A stretch of 52,203 bases of DNA from Spirochaetaceae bacterium (GTDB lineage: Bacteria > Spirochaetota > Spirochaetia > Treponematales > Breznakiellaceae), in assembly GCA_031277165.1 (NCBI GenBank), contig JAISLT010000035.1:1-52203 (forward strand), in the 5' to 3' direction. Positions 1 through 7,282 of this stretch are shown piece after piece. A program made the translations under genes and the position numbers. The notes below the pieces were generated by a model, which searched no databases, was not told the DNA's origin, and saw only the letters and a list, made by a program, of their open reading frames with translations. Every line of letters begins with the position of its first letter. Within the stretch, counting starts at the first letter, position 1.

Positions 1-212
1 CCAATGAAAGAATAAAATTCCAAACGTTGTTGAGCGCGAAGCGGATAATTAAGTTTCCTGTGTTTCACTATTTTCTCAACCATTGAAATAATGAAGATTT
101 GCACCGGTTCAAACAAAAGAGCAATACAGCCGATCAGACCCAATAGTACTATGCCGATTATAATTTTCTGAATCCTGAGAAATTTGTTTCTATTCGATAA
201 TGTATTGTTCAT
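1..212 (-). CDS. Small membrane protein, C-terminus cut by window edge
   Basis: An open frame starts at the ATG whose first base is 212 and runs off the window at base 1 without a stop, giving 70 visible residues. It begins MNNTLSNRNKFLRIQKII, and residues of about 17-35 form one hydrophobic membrane helix. A basic stretch (KIVKHRKLNYPLRAQQR) follows, so the visible part is probably cytoplasmic after one crossing. A GAGGA Shine-Dalgarno site lies about five bases before the start. The gene follows the 170-residue membrane-anchored gene by 31 bases on the same strand and is as AT-rich as its two partners, so it is probably the third gene of the ATPase operon. No family is recognised. The frame is open and has a ribosome site, but its function and full length are unknown. 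Confidence 0.6.
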   Translation of the reverse strand, partial: MNNTLSNRNKFLRIQKIIIGIVLLGLIGCIALLFEPVQIFIISMVEKIVKHRKLNYPLRAQQRLEFYSFI

Positions 213-228
213 ATCATTCCTCATTTAA

Positions 229-244
229 AGTCTGGGGACAGACT
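229..244. repeat. Short perfect palindrome
   Basis: AGTCTG and CAGACT are separated by GGGA, giving a 6-bp stem and a 4-base loop. It lies between the second and third genes of the left-edge operon and its last base falls in the stop codon of the 170-residue gene. It has no following T run, so it is more likely an intercistronic hairpin or dispersed repeat than a terminator. Confidence 0.5.
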
Positions 245-756
245 CACTCGTGATTTTTATGCGGCTTAGTTCCTCGCTTTATCCGAGAGCGTCCGACTTT
301 CATTACTTTATCCACCTCGGCGGACAAATCATCTTTCAGGGTTTTGACAGTATCTTTAAAATCGTCCGTAAGCATAGCGTTATCAATACGCCAGTTGTGC
401 AGCTTGTCATACAATGTTTCAAGTTTTTTCTCTATAGATTCATCATAAGGCATCATATTCCCGCTGGTCATCACCTCTTTAATTCTATGCCATATATAAT
501 CCAGGTTTTCAGTCACGTTTCCCTTTAAGCTGCCCCTCTTTATTCCTACCAGTTCAGGATATTTTTCCAATATGGTAACTAATTCTTTAAGCTTCAACGT
601 GATAACCTTATAACAGGAAGCGGTTTTCATCTTTTTTTCGTCTCTGATCTTTTTGAGATGACTTCCGCCCCATAAAATAACTGCCACCTGAATAATTTGC
701 AACGCAGTGTCAATGTCAATAATATCCTTTGCCAGTGTTATCAGTGCACTATTCAT
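244..756 (-). CDS. Membrane-anchored helical protein, partner of the ATPase
   Basis: The product is 170 residues. Residues of about 4-30 are hydrophobic (ALQIIQVAVILWGG) and look like one N-terminal membrane helix. The rest is charged and predicted to be largely helical, with a basic C-terminus (RSRIKRGTKPHKNHE). No known domain is recognised. The start ATG overlaps the last eight bases of the ATPase gene, and only a weak purine-rich stretch precedes it, so translation is probably coupled to the ATPase. The topology fits a membrane effector or anchor working with a cytoplasmic ATPase (inference). The composition is AT-rich like the flanking two genes and unlike the rest of the window. I see no catalytic motif. 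Confidence 0.75.
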   Translation of the reverse strand: MNSALITLAKDIIDIDTALQIIQVAVILWGGSHLKKIRDEKKMKTASCYKVITLKLKELVTILEKYPELVGIKRGSLKGNVTENLDYIWHRIKEVMTSGNMMPYDESIEKKLETLYDKLHNWRIDNAMLTDDFKDTVKTLKDDLSAEVDKVMKVGRSRIKRGTKPHKNHE

Positions 757-3286
757 CTTTTTTCTTCTGTCCGATTTTCATTGTGCCCATCTTATAAAGA
801 GTTTCTCCGGTTTCGGACGGAGCTGTTTCCAGTTTCTCTAATAATTTTTTAATGTCTTTTACATTCTGCCTATATTTGTCATAACGTTCGCCAATTTTTT
901 TAATTGTGCCGATGACAGACACATGCTCTCCGGATATATAATATATATCATTTTTAATTTCTCCGGTTAATTCTTCCATTTTTTTAATGAAGGCTTCTAT
1001 TTCTTCTATTATTAATTTTGAAAAATCACGACAAGTATCTACATCATTTTTGTTTTTAAGAATTACAAACCGGCGGTAACTATCCATGTAGGTAATAAAA
1101 TTATCAAGAATTCGCTGCGGGTGCGTTACGGTAGTAGTTGTGACGGCAGAATTCTGTGGTTCATTTCTCCACAGATAATAATTTTCCTTCCGGTGCAAAC
1201 CTCTTTCACCTGATGAATAATTTTCCCCACATTGGTTTTTGTCAAAATCAACGGCTTTATCAATACAGTCCAGCGCTCTTTCAGAAATTATCCTGATGGT
1301 GTCTGTTATTCTTTTTTTTTCGGCCTTAAAGTCATATAAAAAGAGAGCCGCGGGATAAGACACAGGCGTTCCGTTGGACTGCATATAGCGAATCGCAAAG
1401 TATTCAAATTCACATAGTATAAACGCAAGAAACTCGCCCGCGGGGGTTATTTTTAACTTACTGTCAGATATTTTTTCCGTATATTCATATTTTATCTGTT
1501 TTACCAAGCTGTCTTCATTAGTTATATCTTTGCTGGTTTCTATTTCAACAAGCTGTGTCCAAATGTTAAAAGTGCGATAACAATACATAGAATAAAGAAC
1601 CCTGCACAGATATTTAAAATGGTCTTCCCTATTTGTTTCCACGTATTCGCATAAATCTTCTTTAAATCGATAAAACGTTACTGTTTTGCCGTCCTTCGAC
1701 ATATTATACAAATACGTTAGAATTTGCCGTGCATAACTGTATCCAAGCTGACGTGGCTCACCGGCAGGTATAAGCTTCAATTCTGATAAAATATCATCAC
1801 GATCCAGCACTTTTGAAAATACCAGATTGAGGGCGGTCCTCCGCTGTATCCGTTTAATTTCCTCTTTATTTAAATACCCTAAATAATTATTTGGGGTTAA
1901 GCCCAAAAGCGCTCTATATTTATGTGAAACGGGATCCGATTCAACTATCTCGAATAAACGGTTTACAATTCTGCGTATATCGTAGTTGAACATTTTTTCA
2001 ATAGCCTGCTTAAAACTTCTCTCTGTTTTATCATCATCCATTAAGTTAATTATTATACCTACTTTTCCCAGTGTTTTTTCCACAATTTTTTTGCCGCCGG
2101 CATTCAGCCTGGAATCGCCGTTAAGCCGCTTAAAAAACTCGTACCGGTTTTCAATTATGTTTTTTGCAGTAACAAGGTCGTGAAGACCGCCCTGGTTTTT
2201 GGGTAAATCGGGCATCAAAAAGACCAGCAATGATTCCCGATGTGCGTCTTTTCTTTCAAAGATTTTGATATCATGGCTGGTGACATTCCGCACAACAAAT
2301 ATGACTTTTAACTGCTGTTTAACGCCATTATACGTGAATTTATCCTCGTGTTCCATACAATAATCTGAAAAGCTTTGTACATAATTGTAAATTTCCGCTA
2401 TTTCATTATTTGGAATCGGATATCCCTCCTTGTCAAGCGTTATAAAACGTTCAATATTGTCAAAAGTCCAATACAGGTTAATATCCGTAAAACCATCCTG
2501 TTTGGCATTATAGCAGGCAATAGAAAGTTGAAGATATAATATTGATTTCATGAGTGGAATAATATTATTCGTAGGTTCTTCTTCTTTAAAAAAACAATTT
2601 TTTATGTCTTGAAATATTTTGGCTTTGTTTATATCCTTGCTCTTTTTTATGAAATTTTCGAGATCACCCAGTATTTCACTGACCGATCCATCATAGCCAT
2701 TATCCGAATTTTTCTCCAATGCGTCAAAAAAAACTGAATTTTCGCTCCAAAAATCACCGGGCATACCCCTTGTCCTGTCCACTATTTCGCCAAATTTATA
2801 CAATAACAATACAATAAATTTTCCTATTGCGGCAGACACTTTGAGACCGAATTCCTGGACTATATTACGGTTAAATAATCCCAAATTTCCAAGGTCCTGA
2901 TTAAAATCAAAATTTATCCTGTCATATCCTTTCTTCTCCTTCGCGTTAGTTTCCTTAACGTTATAGAGCAGTCCATTCAAAAGTGTTGTTTTTCCCGTGC
3001 CTTCATACCCTTTTAAAAAAAATAAATTAGTATCAGAACGGGCCGTCAGCTTTTCAAGAGCCGTTAGCTTTTCAAAGAGTGTCAGCTCTTCATTGACATT
3101 CGTCCTGTCTTTTTTCTTATCCCAGGGTGATTTCCATATATGTTTATAAAACAGCGTTTCGTTCATGGTTTCGAGGCAATTTTTCTGATGGTTGTTATCA
3201 TTGGGATCGCACAGAAATAAATTGCCGAAGGCCGAGATCTTACGCTCGTTTAGGTACTTGATAAACGCATCAGCCTCTTTAAACAT
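749..3286 (-). CDS. Large P-loop ATPase of an unrecognised accessory system
   Basis: The product is 845 residues. A Walker A motif, GYEGTGKTT, is at about residues 93-101. A hydrophobic strand ending in acid residues (LYWTFDNIE, about 271-279) is a good Walker B, followed by a strand with an arginine (VIFVVRN, about 328-334) that could be a sensor. The arrangement resembles AAA/STAND or KAP-type ATPases. The middle and C-terminal parts look helical, with a winged-helix-like stretch around 590-660 and a probable coiled coil near the end. The longest frame starts at 3304, but the ATG at 3286 has GGAGG five bases upstream and is preferred. A promoter lies at 3356-3385. It overlaps the following membrane gene by eight bases. 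Lone large ATPases coupled to small membrane proteins in AT-rich islands are common in phage-defence loci, but that role is inference only. No nuclease or other effector domain is recognised. Confidence 0.75.
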   Translation of the reverse strand: MFKEADAFIKYLNERKISAFGNLFLCDPNDNNHQKNCLETMNETLFYKHIWKSPWDKKKDRTNVNEELTLFEKLTALEKLTARSDTNLFFLKGYEGTGKTTLLNGLLYNVKETNAKEKKGYDRINFDFNQDLGNLGLFNRNIVQEFGLKVSAAIGKFIVLLLYKFGEIVDRTRGMPGDFWSENSVFFDALEKNSDNGYDGSVSEILGDLENFIKKSKDINKAKIFQDIKNCFFKEEEPTNNIIPLMKSILYLQLSIACYNAKQDGFTDINLYWTFDNIERFITLDKEGYPIPNNEIAEIYNYVQSFSDYCMEHEDKFTYNGVKQQLKVIFVVRNVTSHDIKIFERKDAHRESLLVFLMPDLPKNQGGLHDLVTAKNIIENRYEFFKRLNGDSRLNAGGKKIVEKTLGKVGIIINLMDDDKTERSFKQAIEKMFNYDIRRIVNRLFEIVESDPVSHKYRALLGLTPNNYLGYLNKEEIKRIQRRTALNLVFSKVLDRDDILSELKLIPAGEPRQLGYSYARQILTYLYNMSKDGKTVTFYRFKEDLCEYVETNREDHFKYLCRVLYSMYCYRTFNIWTQLVEIETSKDITNEDSLVKQIKYEYTEKISDSKLKITPAGEFLAFILCEFEYFAIRYMQSNGTPVSYPAALFLYDFKAEKKRITDTIRIISERALDCIDKAVDFDKNQCGENYSSGERGLHRKENYYLWRNEPQNSAVTTTTVTHPQRILDNFITYMDSYRRFVILKNKNDVDTCRDFSKLIIEEIEAFIKKMEELTGEIKNDIYYISGEHVSVIGTIKKIGERYDKYRQNVKDIKKLLEKLETAPSETGETLYKMGTMKIGQKKKDE

Positions 3287-3355
3287 ATCTTCCTCCATAG
3301 GCATCCACTTTTTCGGCTAGATTTTGTTTTTAGGCATCACGGACTGTTATAGATA

Positions 3356-3385
3356 TTTATACATTATTTCATTAATTTTTGTCAA
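3356..3385 (-). promoter_or_regulatory. Promoter of the ATPase operon
   Basis: On the minus strand TTGACA (3385-3380) and TATAAA (3361-3356) are separated by 18 bases. This is a near-consensus sigma70-type promoter about 70 bases upstream of the ATPase start. The surrounding 3305-3418 gap is very AT-rich and holds no other recognisable signal. Confidence 0.65.
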
Positions 3386-3418
3386 CATATTTTAACCATT
3401 CAAGAAAAATGTTGCATG

Positions 3419-4414
3419 TCAGCCCCCTGTCCACGGTAGATTTGTACCGGTCTCGTTTTCCGGATCCGGCAAAAGGGCCCGGAGTATCATCACATCCCCA
3501 AAGCCCCAGGGTTTAGCCAGGGTATCGAAGATTTTCTTTATCCATCCCGGCGCAAGTCCCGCCGCCAGGCCGCCCCAGGTTACGATTCGTTCTACGCGGA
3601 ATCCCGCCCCTTCCAGCAGGAGCCGGAGGGTTCTAACGGAAAAAAGGTACAGGTGATCAAAGATGGCGGATCGCCAGCGGCCCCTAAAGAGCCGGGCCTG
3701 GAGGCCGCTTATATTCGGGGTGCTTATATACAGGCGGCCGCCGGGTTTTAGGATCCGCCCTGCTTCCCGGACAAAATTCCCAGGATCGTTCAGATGCTCG
3801 ATCAGGTGGGATGCCAGGATCGCATCGAAGGAACCGGCGGGAAACGAACATTCCTCTAAACGGCCGCTGTGGACATCCAGGCCCCGGCTTCTGCAGTACG
3901 CCGCCTGGGGACCGGAAAGTTCAACCCCCGTTGCGGTCCAGCCCCGGTTTTGCAGCATTTCAAGCAGTGCCCCGGTGGCGCAGCCCACGTCCAGCACCCT
4001 GCCGGGGCCGGCGCGGTCCGTTTTGCTGGAAGCGGATCCGCCCCGGGGGGGATTTGACCCGGTGTCCCCTGCCCCGGGCGGCGCCTCCGGGTCAAAAAAA
4101 CCGGCGTCTTTTAGGGCCAGTTCCTGGAGCCGCAGAAAGGCCCCTTCATTGGCCCGTTCATAGGCCAGGTAATCCCCTCCGTGGGCTTCGCCATACCGGG
4201 CCGCAATAGAAGCGGGGGAAGGCTGGGGGTTAATTTGTACCAGTCCGCAGTGCCCGCAGCGGACATAGCAAAAGGATCCTCCCCCTGCGGTCTCTGTGCA
4301 GATAAAATGGGGGACAAATTCCATGCCTCCGCAGAGCGTACAGGGAACAATACGGCCCTCTTCCTCTGAGACCGGGGTTGACCAGGTTTTTACCTCCATG
4401 GATTTTACGGACAT
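3419..4414 (-). CDS. Zinc-ribbon class I SAM-dependent methyltransferase
   Basis: The product is 331 residues. An N-terminal Cys4 cluster (CTLCGG, then CYVRCGHCG) is followed by QINPQPS. This is the layout of methyltransferases that carry a small zinc-binding head, such as C-methyltransferases of sugar and polyketide pathways. The Rossmann core starts with motif I VLDVGCATGALLEML, then an acidic motif II (VELSG), ILASHLIEHL and the GGRLYISTPN strand. The substrate cannot be read from the sequence. The longest frame begins with a TTG at 4429. The ATG at 4414 sits just after AGAAGGGG and is the more likely start. A Pro/Gly-rich insert before motif I suggests a flexible linker. It follows the degenerate M23 gene by about 50 bases on the same strand and may be co-transcribed with it. 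Confidence 0.8.
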   Translation of the reverse strand: MSVKSMEVKTWSTPVSEEEGRIVPCTLCGGMEFVPHFICTETAGGGSFCYVRCGHCGLVQINPQPSPASIAARYGEAHGGDYLAYERANEGAFLRLQELALKDAGFFDPEAPPGAGDTGSNPPRGGSASSKTDRAGPGRVLDVGCATGALLEMLQNRGWTATGVELSGPQAAYCRSRGLDVHSGRLEECSFPAGSFDAILASHLIEHLNDPGNFVREAGRILKPGGRLYISTPNISGLQARLFRGRWRSAIFDHLYLFSVRTLRLLLEGAGFRVERIVTWGGLAAGLAPGWIKKIFDTLAKPWGFGDVMILRALLPDPENETGTNLPWTGG

Positions 4415-4467
4415 GCCCCTTCTAAACAAAGATCATCCCGCGCCGCGCCCATGGGTTCGGGCAAGGA

Positions 4468-5514
4468 TCATTCCACGGTAAGCCCATAACTTAGGGACCT
4501 GGAATTTCCCGCCATATCCCGGGCCTCGATTGTCAGGGTTGCCTGCCCCCGGGTAAAACGGACCTCCCCCAGGCCAAAGCCGCTGGGATCGTAGACCTGG
4601 GAGGCGGGGACGGTTCCATTCCGGTACACCATCCGTTTTCCGTTCTTCGAGATCAGGGTTTCGAAACTTAAGGCGCCGGTTTCCATGCCGTTGATTGAGC
4701 AGACAATACGGTTGGGGGCAAGGCTTCTACCCCCGGCGGCGATGGTGTCCACCGCATCCACATAGATTGTATAAAGCCCCTGGGGGATGCTGCGGGTTAA
4801 GGCAGGATTATAGGGGGTACCCGCGGCGCTGCGCAACTCCACCTGGCGTATTACCGGCGGATAATTGTCCTCCAGGCTGGAAATAATAATCGAAGGGTTG
4901 ATCCACCTTCTTTCGCTGCGATCAAAGAAGGCAAAGTACAGTCCCCCTTCGCCGGCCCAGCCGGATTTACCCGCCATAGCCAGGATCGTATTTTTTTCTA
5001 CCATGGTAGGAATCGAGGCCTCCCCGGGGTCTTCGTAACGGCCGTATATTCCCACCAGGTTGTCCCCATGATCCAGGGCTGCCCAGGCGCCAAGGGGAGA
5101 AGGGAAGGGGGAAGATGAACCGGCGGGATCGTGGACAAAAATCAGTTTTCCCACATCCGAGGGGTGGATTACCCCGGAGGCGGCAAAGGAATCCCCCAGT
5201 ACGGGTATGCCGTCATCGGGGCTGGCAAAATTAGAAATCAGCGTCCCTTCCCCCACCGGCCAATCCAGGGAAAAGGCAAAGAGGGAAAACAGCAGGAACA
5301 GAAAAAGCATGCAGATTCGCCTGCCGCCGCGGGATAGGCTTCGGCGCCCCGTCGCCGGTGGTTTTTCCCGCGGGCCGGTCCATAGCCGGTAAGTACCAGG
5401 ATCCGCCGGAGGATCTTTTTTTTGGTTCATTCGCAGTGGGGTCTGATACCCAAGAACTCTCCTTTCGGCGGGGGAGGTTTGCGGCGGTTCAGAATTATTG
5501 CGTTTAGATAGCAT
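4468..5514 (-). CDS. Exported protein with degenerate M23/LytM-like domain
   Basis: The product is 348 residues. About 65 polar residues precede a hydrophobic segment (MLFLFLLFSLFAF, about 69-81) that anchors or exports the protein. Residues of about 85-210 resemble the lysostaphin/LytM fold: a strand with LDHGDNLVGIYGRY and later AMAGKSGWAGEGGLYFAF, matching where active enzymes have HGN.Y.T.YGHL and G..G.H.HFE. The second histidine and the HxH zinc motif are replaced by R and LYF, so the domain is probably catalytically dead, as in EnvC/NlpD-type activators. The C-terminal part (about 215-348) is beta-rich and Ig-like. The start at 5514 has GGAGGG nine bases upstream. A role in binding or regulating peptidoglycan enzymes is inference. 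Confidence 0.65.
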   Translation of the reverse strand: MLSKRNNSEPPQTSPAERRVLGYQTPLRMNQKKDPPADPGTYRLWTGPREKPPATGRRSLSRGGRRICMLFLFLLFSLFAFSLDWPVGEGTLISNFASPDDGIPVLGDSFAASGVIHPSDVGKLIFVHDPAGSSSPFPSPLGAWAALDHGDNLVGIYGRYEDPGEASIPTMVEKNTILAMAGKSGWAGEGGLYFAFFDRSERRWINPSIIISSLEDNYPPVIRQVELRSAAGTPYNPALTRSIPQGLYTIYVDAVDTIAAGGRSLAPNRIVCSINGMETGALSFETLISKNGKRMVYRNGTVPASQVYDPSGFGLGEVRFTRGQATLTIEARDMAGNSRSLSYGLTVE

Positions 5515-5535
5515 GGTAGCAAACCCTCCAGTTAA

Positions 5536-5564
5536 ATAATTTCCTTACAGAACGGACCTGTAAA
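5536..5564 (-). promoter_or_regulatory. Promoter upstream of the M23-like gene
   Basis: Minus-strand TTTACA (5564-5559) and AATTAT (5541-5536) are 17 bases apart and lie just upstream of the ribosome site GGAGGG. A GC hairpin (CCCCG/CGGGG) lies upstream at about 5583-5600 and could end the preceding propeller transcript. The -10 match is only moderate. Confidence 0.45.
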
Positions 5565-5605
5565 CAATGTAACGCCACAAGATACCCCGCCGTTGCCGGG
5601 GAGGT

Positions 5606-6685
5606 TCATTTTTTATCCAGCATAAATGCCGCCAGGGTCAGGCCGCCGCCTATAAAAAGCTTCTTGTCCTGGCGGGTTAGGAACGATGTTTCACTCTTAA
5701 AAGGAACGTTCAGGATCTCCGTGTCCGGCAGCTTCAACGCGATAAGCCGTTTTTCGCCGGTTTTTTCTCCGGTCACAAAGAAAAAAAGCCCGTCCCTGCC
5801 GTCTTCATCCAGGGCCTCCAGTTTGCCCGGCAGCGCCAAGGTGGCGGTGGACCGGGACCGGACATCGTAGATCCCCAGCCCCTCCTCCTGTTCAAACACA
5901 ACCCGGGAATCGTTGTCTATAAAGGCCATCCGTACTTCCCGCCGAAAGCCTTCCCCCTTAAGGAATTCATGGTGGGTCACCCGGTAATCGTTTTCGCCGT
6001 ACCATTCCAGAAAGAGAAACCGCTGTTTATCGATGCCCGACACTATGGCCAGCTTGGATCCGTCCGACGAAATTCGGCAGCCCAGGATAACGGGAATCGC
6101 CGATGCCCCCGGAGCATGGGATGGAAAAAGGGCGTTCCCCCGGCTGTCCAAAAGGTCTATCATCCCATCCAGGGTACCGGTAAGAACGAACTGGTCCGTT
6201 GCGTCAATGCAGGTAAGGGGGGCTTCATAATCGTACTTCCATAAAATTTCCCCGGTTTTATCAAGTTCCCCCAGGGTGGTCTGATCCTTGCTAATAATAA
6301 AGATCCGGCGCTTTAAAAAAAAAGGGTAGCCCCAGGGATCTTCCAGGCTTATGTCCGCCCCTGAACGGGGATCGTGGATCACAATTTCTTCCGGAACGGG
6401 ATCATATTCCGCCCAATAGCCGGTGGACAGGGAAACCGTTTTTTCCCGAATCCGGTTTAAAATAAGGGTTCCGTCTTCTGCGGCATAGCCAAAGCGGTTT
6501 CCCAGCGTAAACGGAATAAGCTCCCCCGCCGGGGCCGTTTCTTCCGCCGCCGTGGTATCCAGCCGCTTAAGCCAGTTGTTGGTTAGAATAATTTCCTGGG
6601 GTATGGGCTGGGCCGCCAGGAGCATATATGCTATAAAGGCAAAAGCTGCCAGAATAATAAGATAGACTTTTTTTCCCTTAATCAC
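5606..6685 (-). CDS. Membrane-anchored beta-propeller-like protein, leaderless GTG start
   Basis: From the GTG at 6685 the product is 359 residues and begins MIKGKKVYLIILAAFAFIAY, a textbook signal anchor with lysines before the helix. The rest is a series of beta-strand repeats (SADISLEDPWGYPFF, LDKTGEILWKYDYEAPLTCIDA, SSDGSKLAIVSGIDKQRFLFLEW) typical of a WD40/PQQ-like propeller facing the periplasm. The open frame continues upstream to 6808. That extension would read through a consensus promoter (6692-6720) and a palindrome, so it is probably not coding. With transcription starting about seven bases after the -10 box, the GTG would be at or next to the 5' end of the mRNA. Function is unknown. 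Such proteins often serve as scaffolds. Confidence 0.65.
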   Translation of the reverse strand: MIKGKKVYLIILAAFAFIAYMLLAAQPIPQEIILTNNWLKRLDTTAAEETAPAGELIPFTLGNRFGYAAEDGTLILNRIREKTVSLSTGYWAEYDPVPEEIVIHDPRSGADISLEDPWGYPFFLKRRIFIISKDQTTLGELDKTGEILWKYDYEAPLTCIDATDQFVLTGTLDGMIDLLDSRGNALFPSHAPGASAIPVILGCRISSDGSKLAIVSGIDKQRFLFLEWYGENDYRVTHHEFLKGEGFRREVRMAFIDNDSRVVFEQEEGLGIYDVRSRSTATLALPGKLEALDEDGRDGLFFFVTGEKTGEKRLIALKLPDTEILNVPFKSETSFLTRQDKKLFIGGGLTLAAFMLDKK

Positions 6686-6691
6686 GGGGGC

Positions 6692-6720
6692 ACTATAGCC
6701 CAAAAAAGGGGGATAGTCAA
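6692..6720 (-). promoter_or_regulatory. Promoter giving a leaderless mRNA for the propeller gene
   Basis: On the minus strand TTGACT (6720-6715) and TATAGT (6697-6692) are exactly 17 bases apart. Only six bases separate the -10 box from the GTG at 6685, so the expected transcription start is the start codon itself. No Shine-Dalgarno site precedes the GTG. Confidence 0.65.
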
Positions 6721-6741
6721 TGTTTTGGTATGATGGTTTTT

Positions 6742-6759
6742 CCAAAACGTTAGTTTTGG
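6742..6759. repeat. Dispersed hairpin, copy 1 (CCAAAAC/GTTTTGG)
   Basis: CCAAAAC and GTTTTGG are separated by GTTA. Related hairpins occur at 24590-24618 and 34507-34529, always in a gap just upstream of an envelope or secretion gene. The gap between the arms varies between copies, which argues for an RNA hairpin or mobile repeat over a fixed protein-binding site. Confidence 0.55.
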
Positions 6760-6784
6760 GGTTGGCCCATGAATATGGGTACTT

Positions 6785-6813
6785 TTGGAAACTTCGGTTA
6801 GGTTCCATATATC
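6785..6813 (+). promoter_or_regulatory. Possible promoter of the cytidine deaminase gene
   Basis: TTGGAA (6785-6790) and TATATC (6808-6813) are 17 bases apart and about 33 bases upstream of the cdd start. Each box matches consensus at four positions, so the call is tentative. Confidence 0.35.
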
Positions 6814-6845
6814 AATCAGATATCCCGTGGATATAGGAGGAAACC

Positions 6846-7250
6846 ATGGACATGGACACCCTGTTTACCATAGCCCGGCAGGCGGCGGAGGCCGCATATG
6901 CCCCCTATTCCCGGTTCCGGGTGGGGGCGGCGCTGCTGGCCCAGGACGGTACGGTTTTTTCCGGCTGTAACGTGGAAAACCGGTCCTTTGGCTTGACAAT
7001 CTGTGCGGAACGGAGCGCCGTCGTACAGGGGGTAAGTGCGGGACACCGGTCTTTCCGGGCCCTGGCCATAGCGGCCCCCGATTCTCCGGTTCCGGTGGGG
7101 CCCTGTGGGGCCTGCCGCCAGGTCCTAAGCGAATTTATGGCCGCGGAAGCGCCGGTTTTCTTTGGCGGGTCCGGCCCCCGGCGGATTGATACCACCATCG
7201 GTGAACTCTATCCCTACGATTCTCTCCATGAATTGGCTGGCACTACTTGA
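6846..7250 (+). CDS. cdd: Cytidine deaminase
   Basis: The product is 134 residues, the normal length for the small homotetrameric enzyme that deaminates cytidine and deoxycytidine to uridine and deoxyuridine in pyrimidine salvage. The zinc site is intact: CNVEN near residue 41, CAE with C53 and the proton-shuttle E55, and PCGACRQ with C87 and C90. AGGAGG lies eight bases before the ATG. The gene is divergent from the propeller gene. A new promoter begins inside its last codons (7247-7275), so the following HTH-EIIA gene is transcribed separately. Confidence 0.93.
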   Translation: MDMDTLFTIARQAAEAAYAPYSRFRVGAALLAQDGTVFSGCNVENRSFGLTICAERSAVVQGVSAGHRSFRALAIAAPDSPVPVGPCGACRQVLSEFMAAEAPVFFGGSGPRRIDTTIGELYPYDSLHELAGTT

Positions 7251-7275
7251 CATATCTTGCGGTATAGTGTACTAT
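7247..7275 (+). promoter_or_regulatory. Consensus promoter giving a leaderless HTH-EIIA mRNA
   Basis: TTGACA (7247-7252) and TACTAT (7270-7275) are exactly 17 bases apart. Seven bases separate the -10 box from the ATG at 7283, so transcription should begin at or one base before the start codon. No Shine-Dalgarno site is present. The -35 box overlaps the last codons and stop of cdd. Confidence 0.75.
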
Positions 7276-7282
7276 TCTTGTA

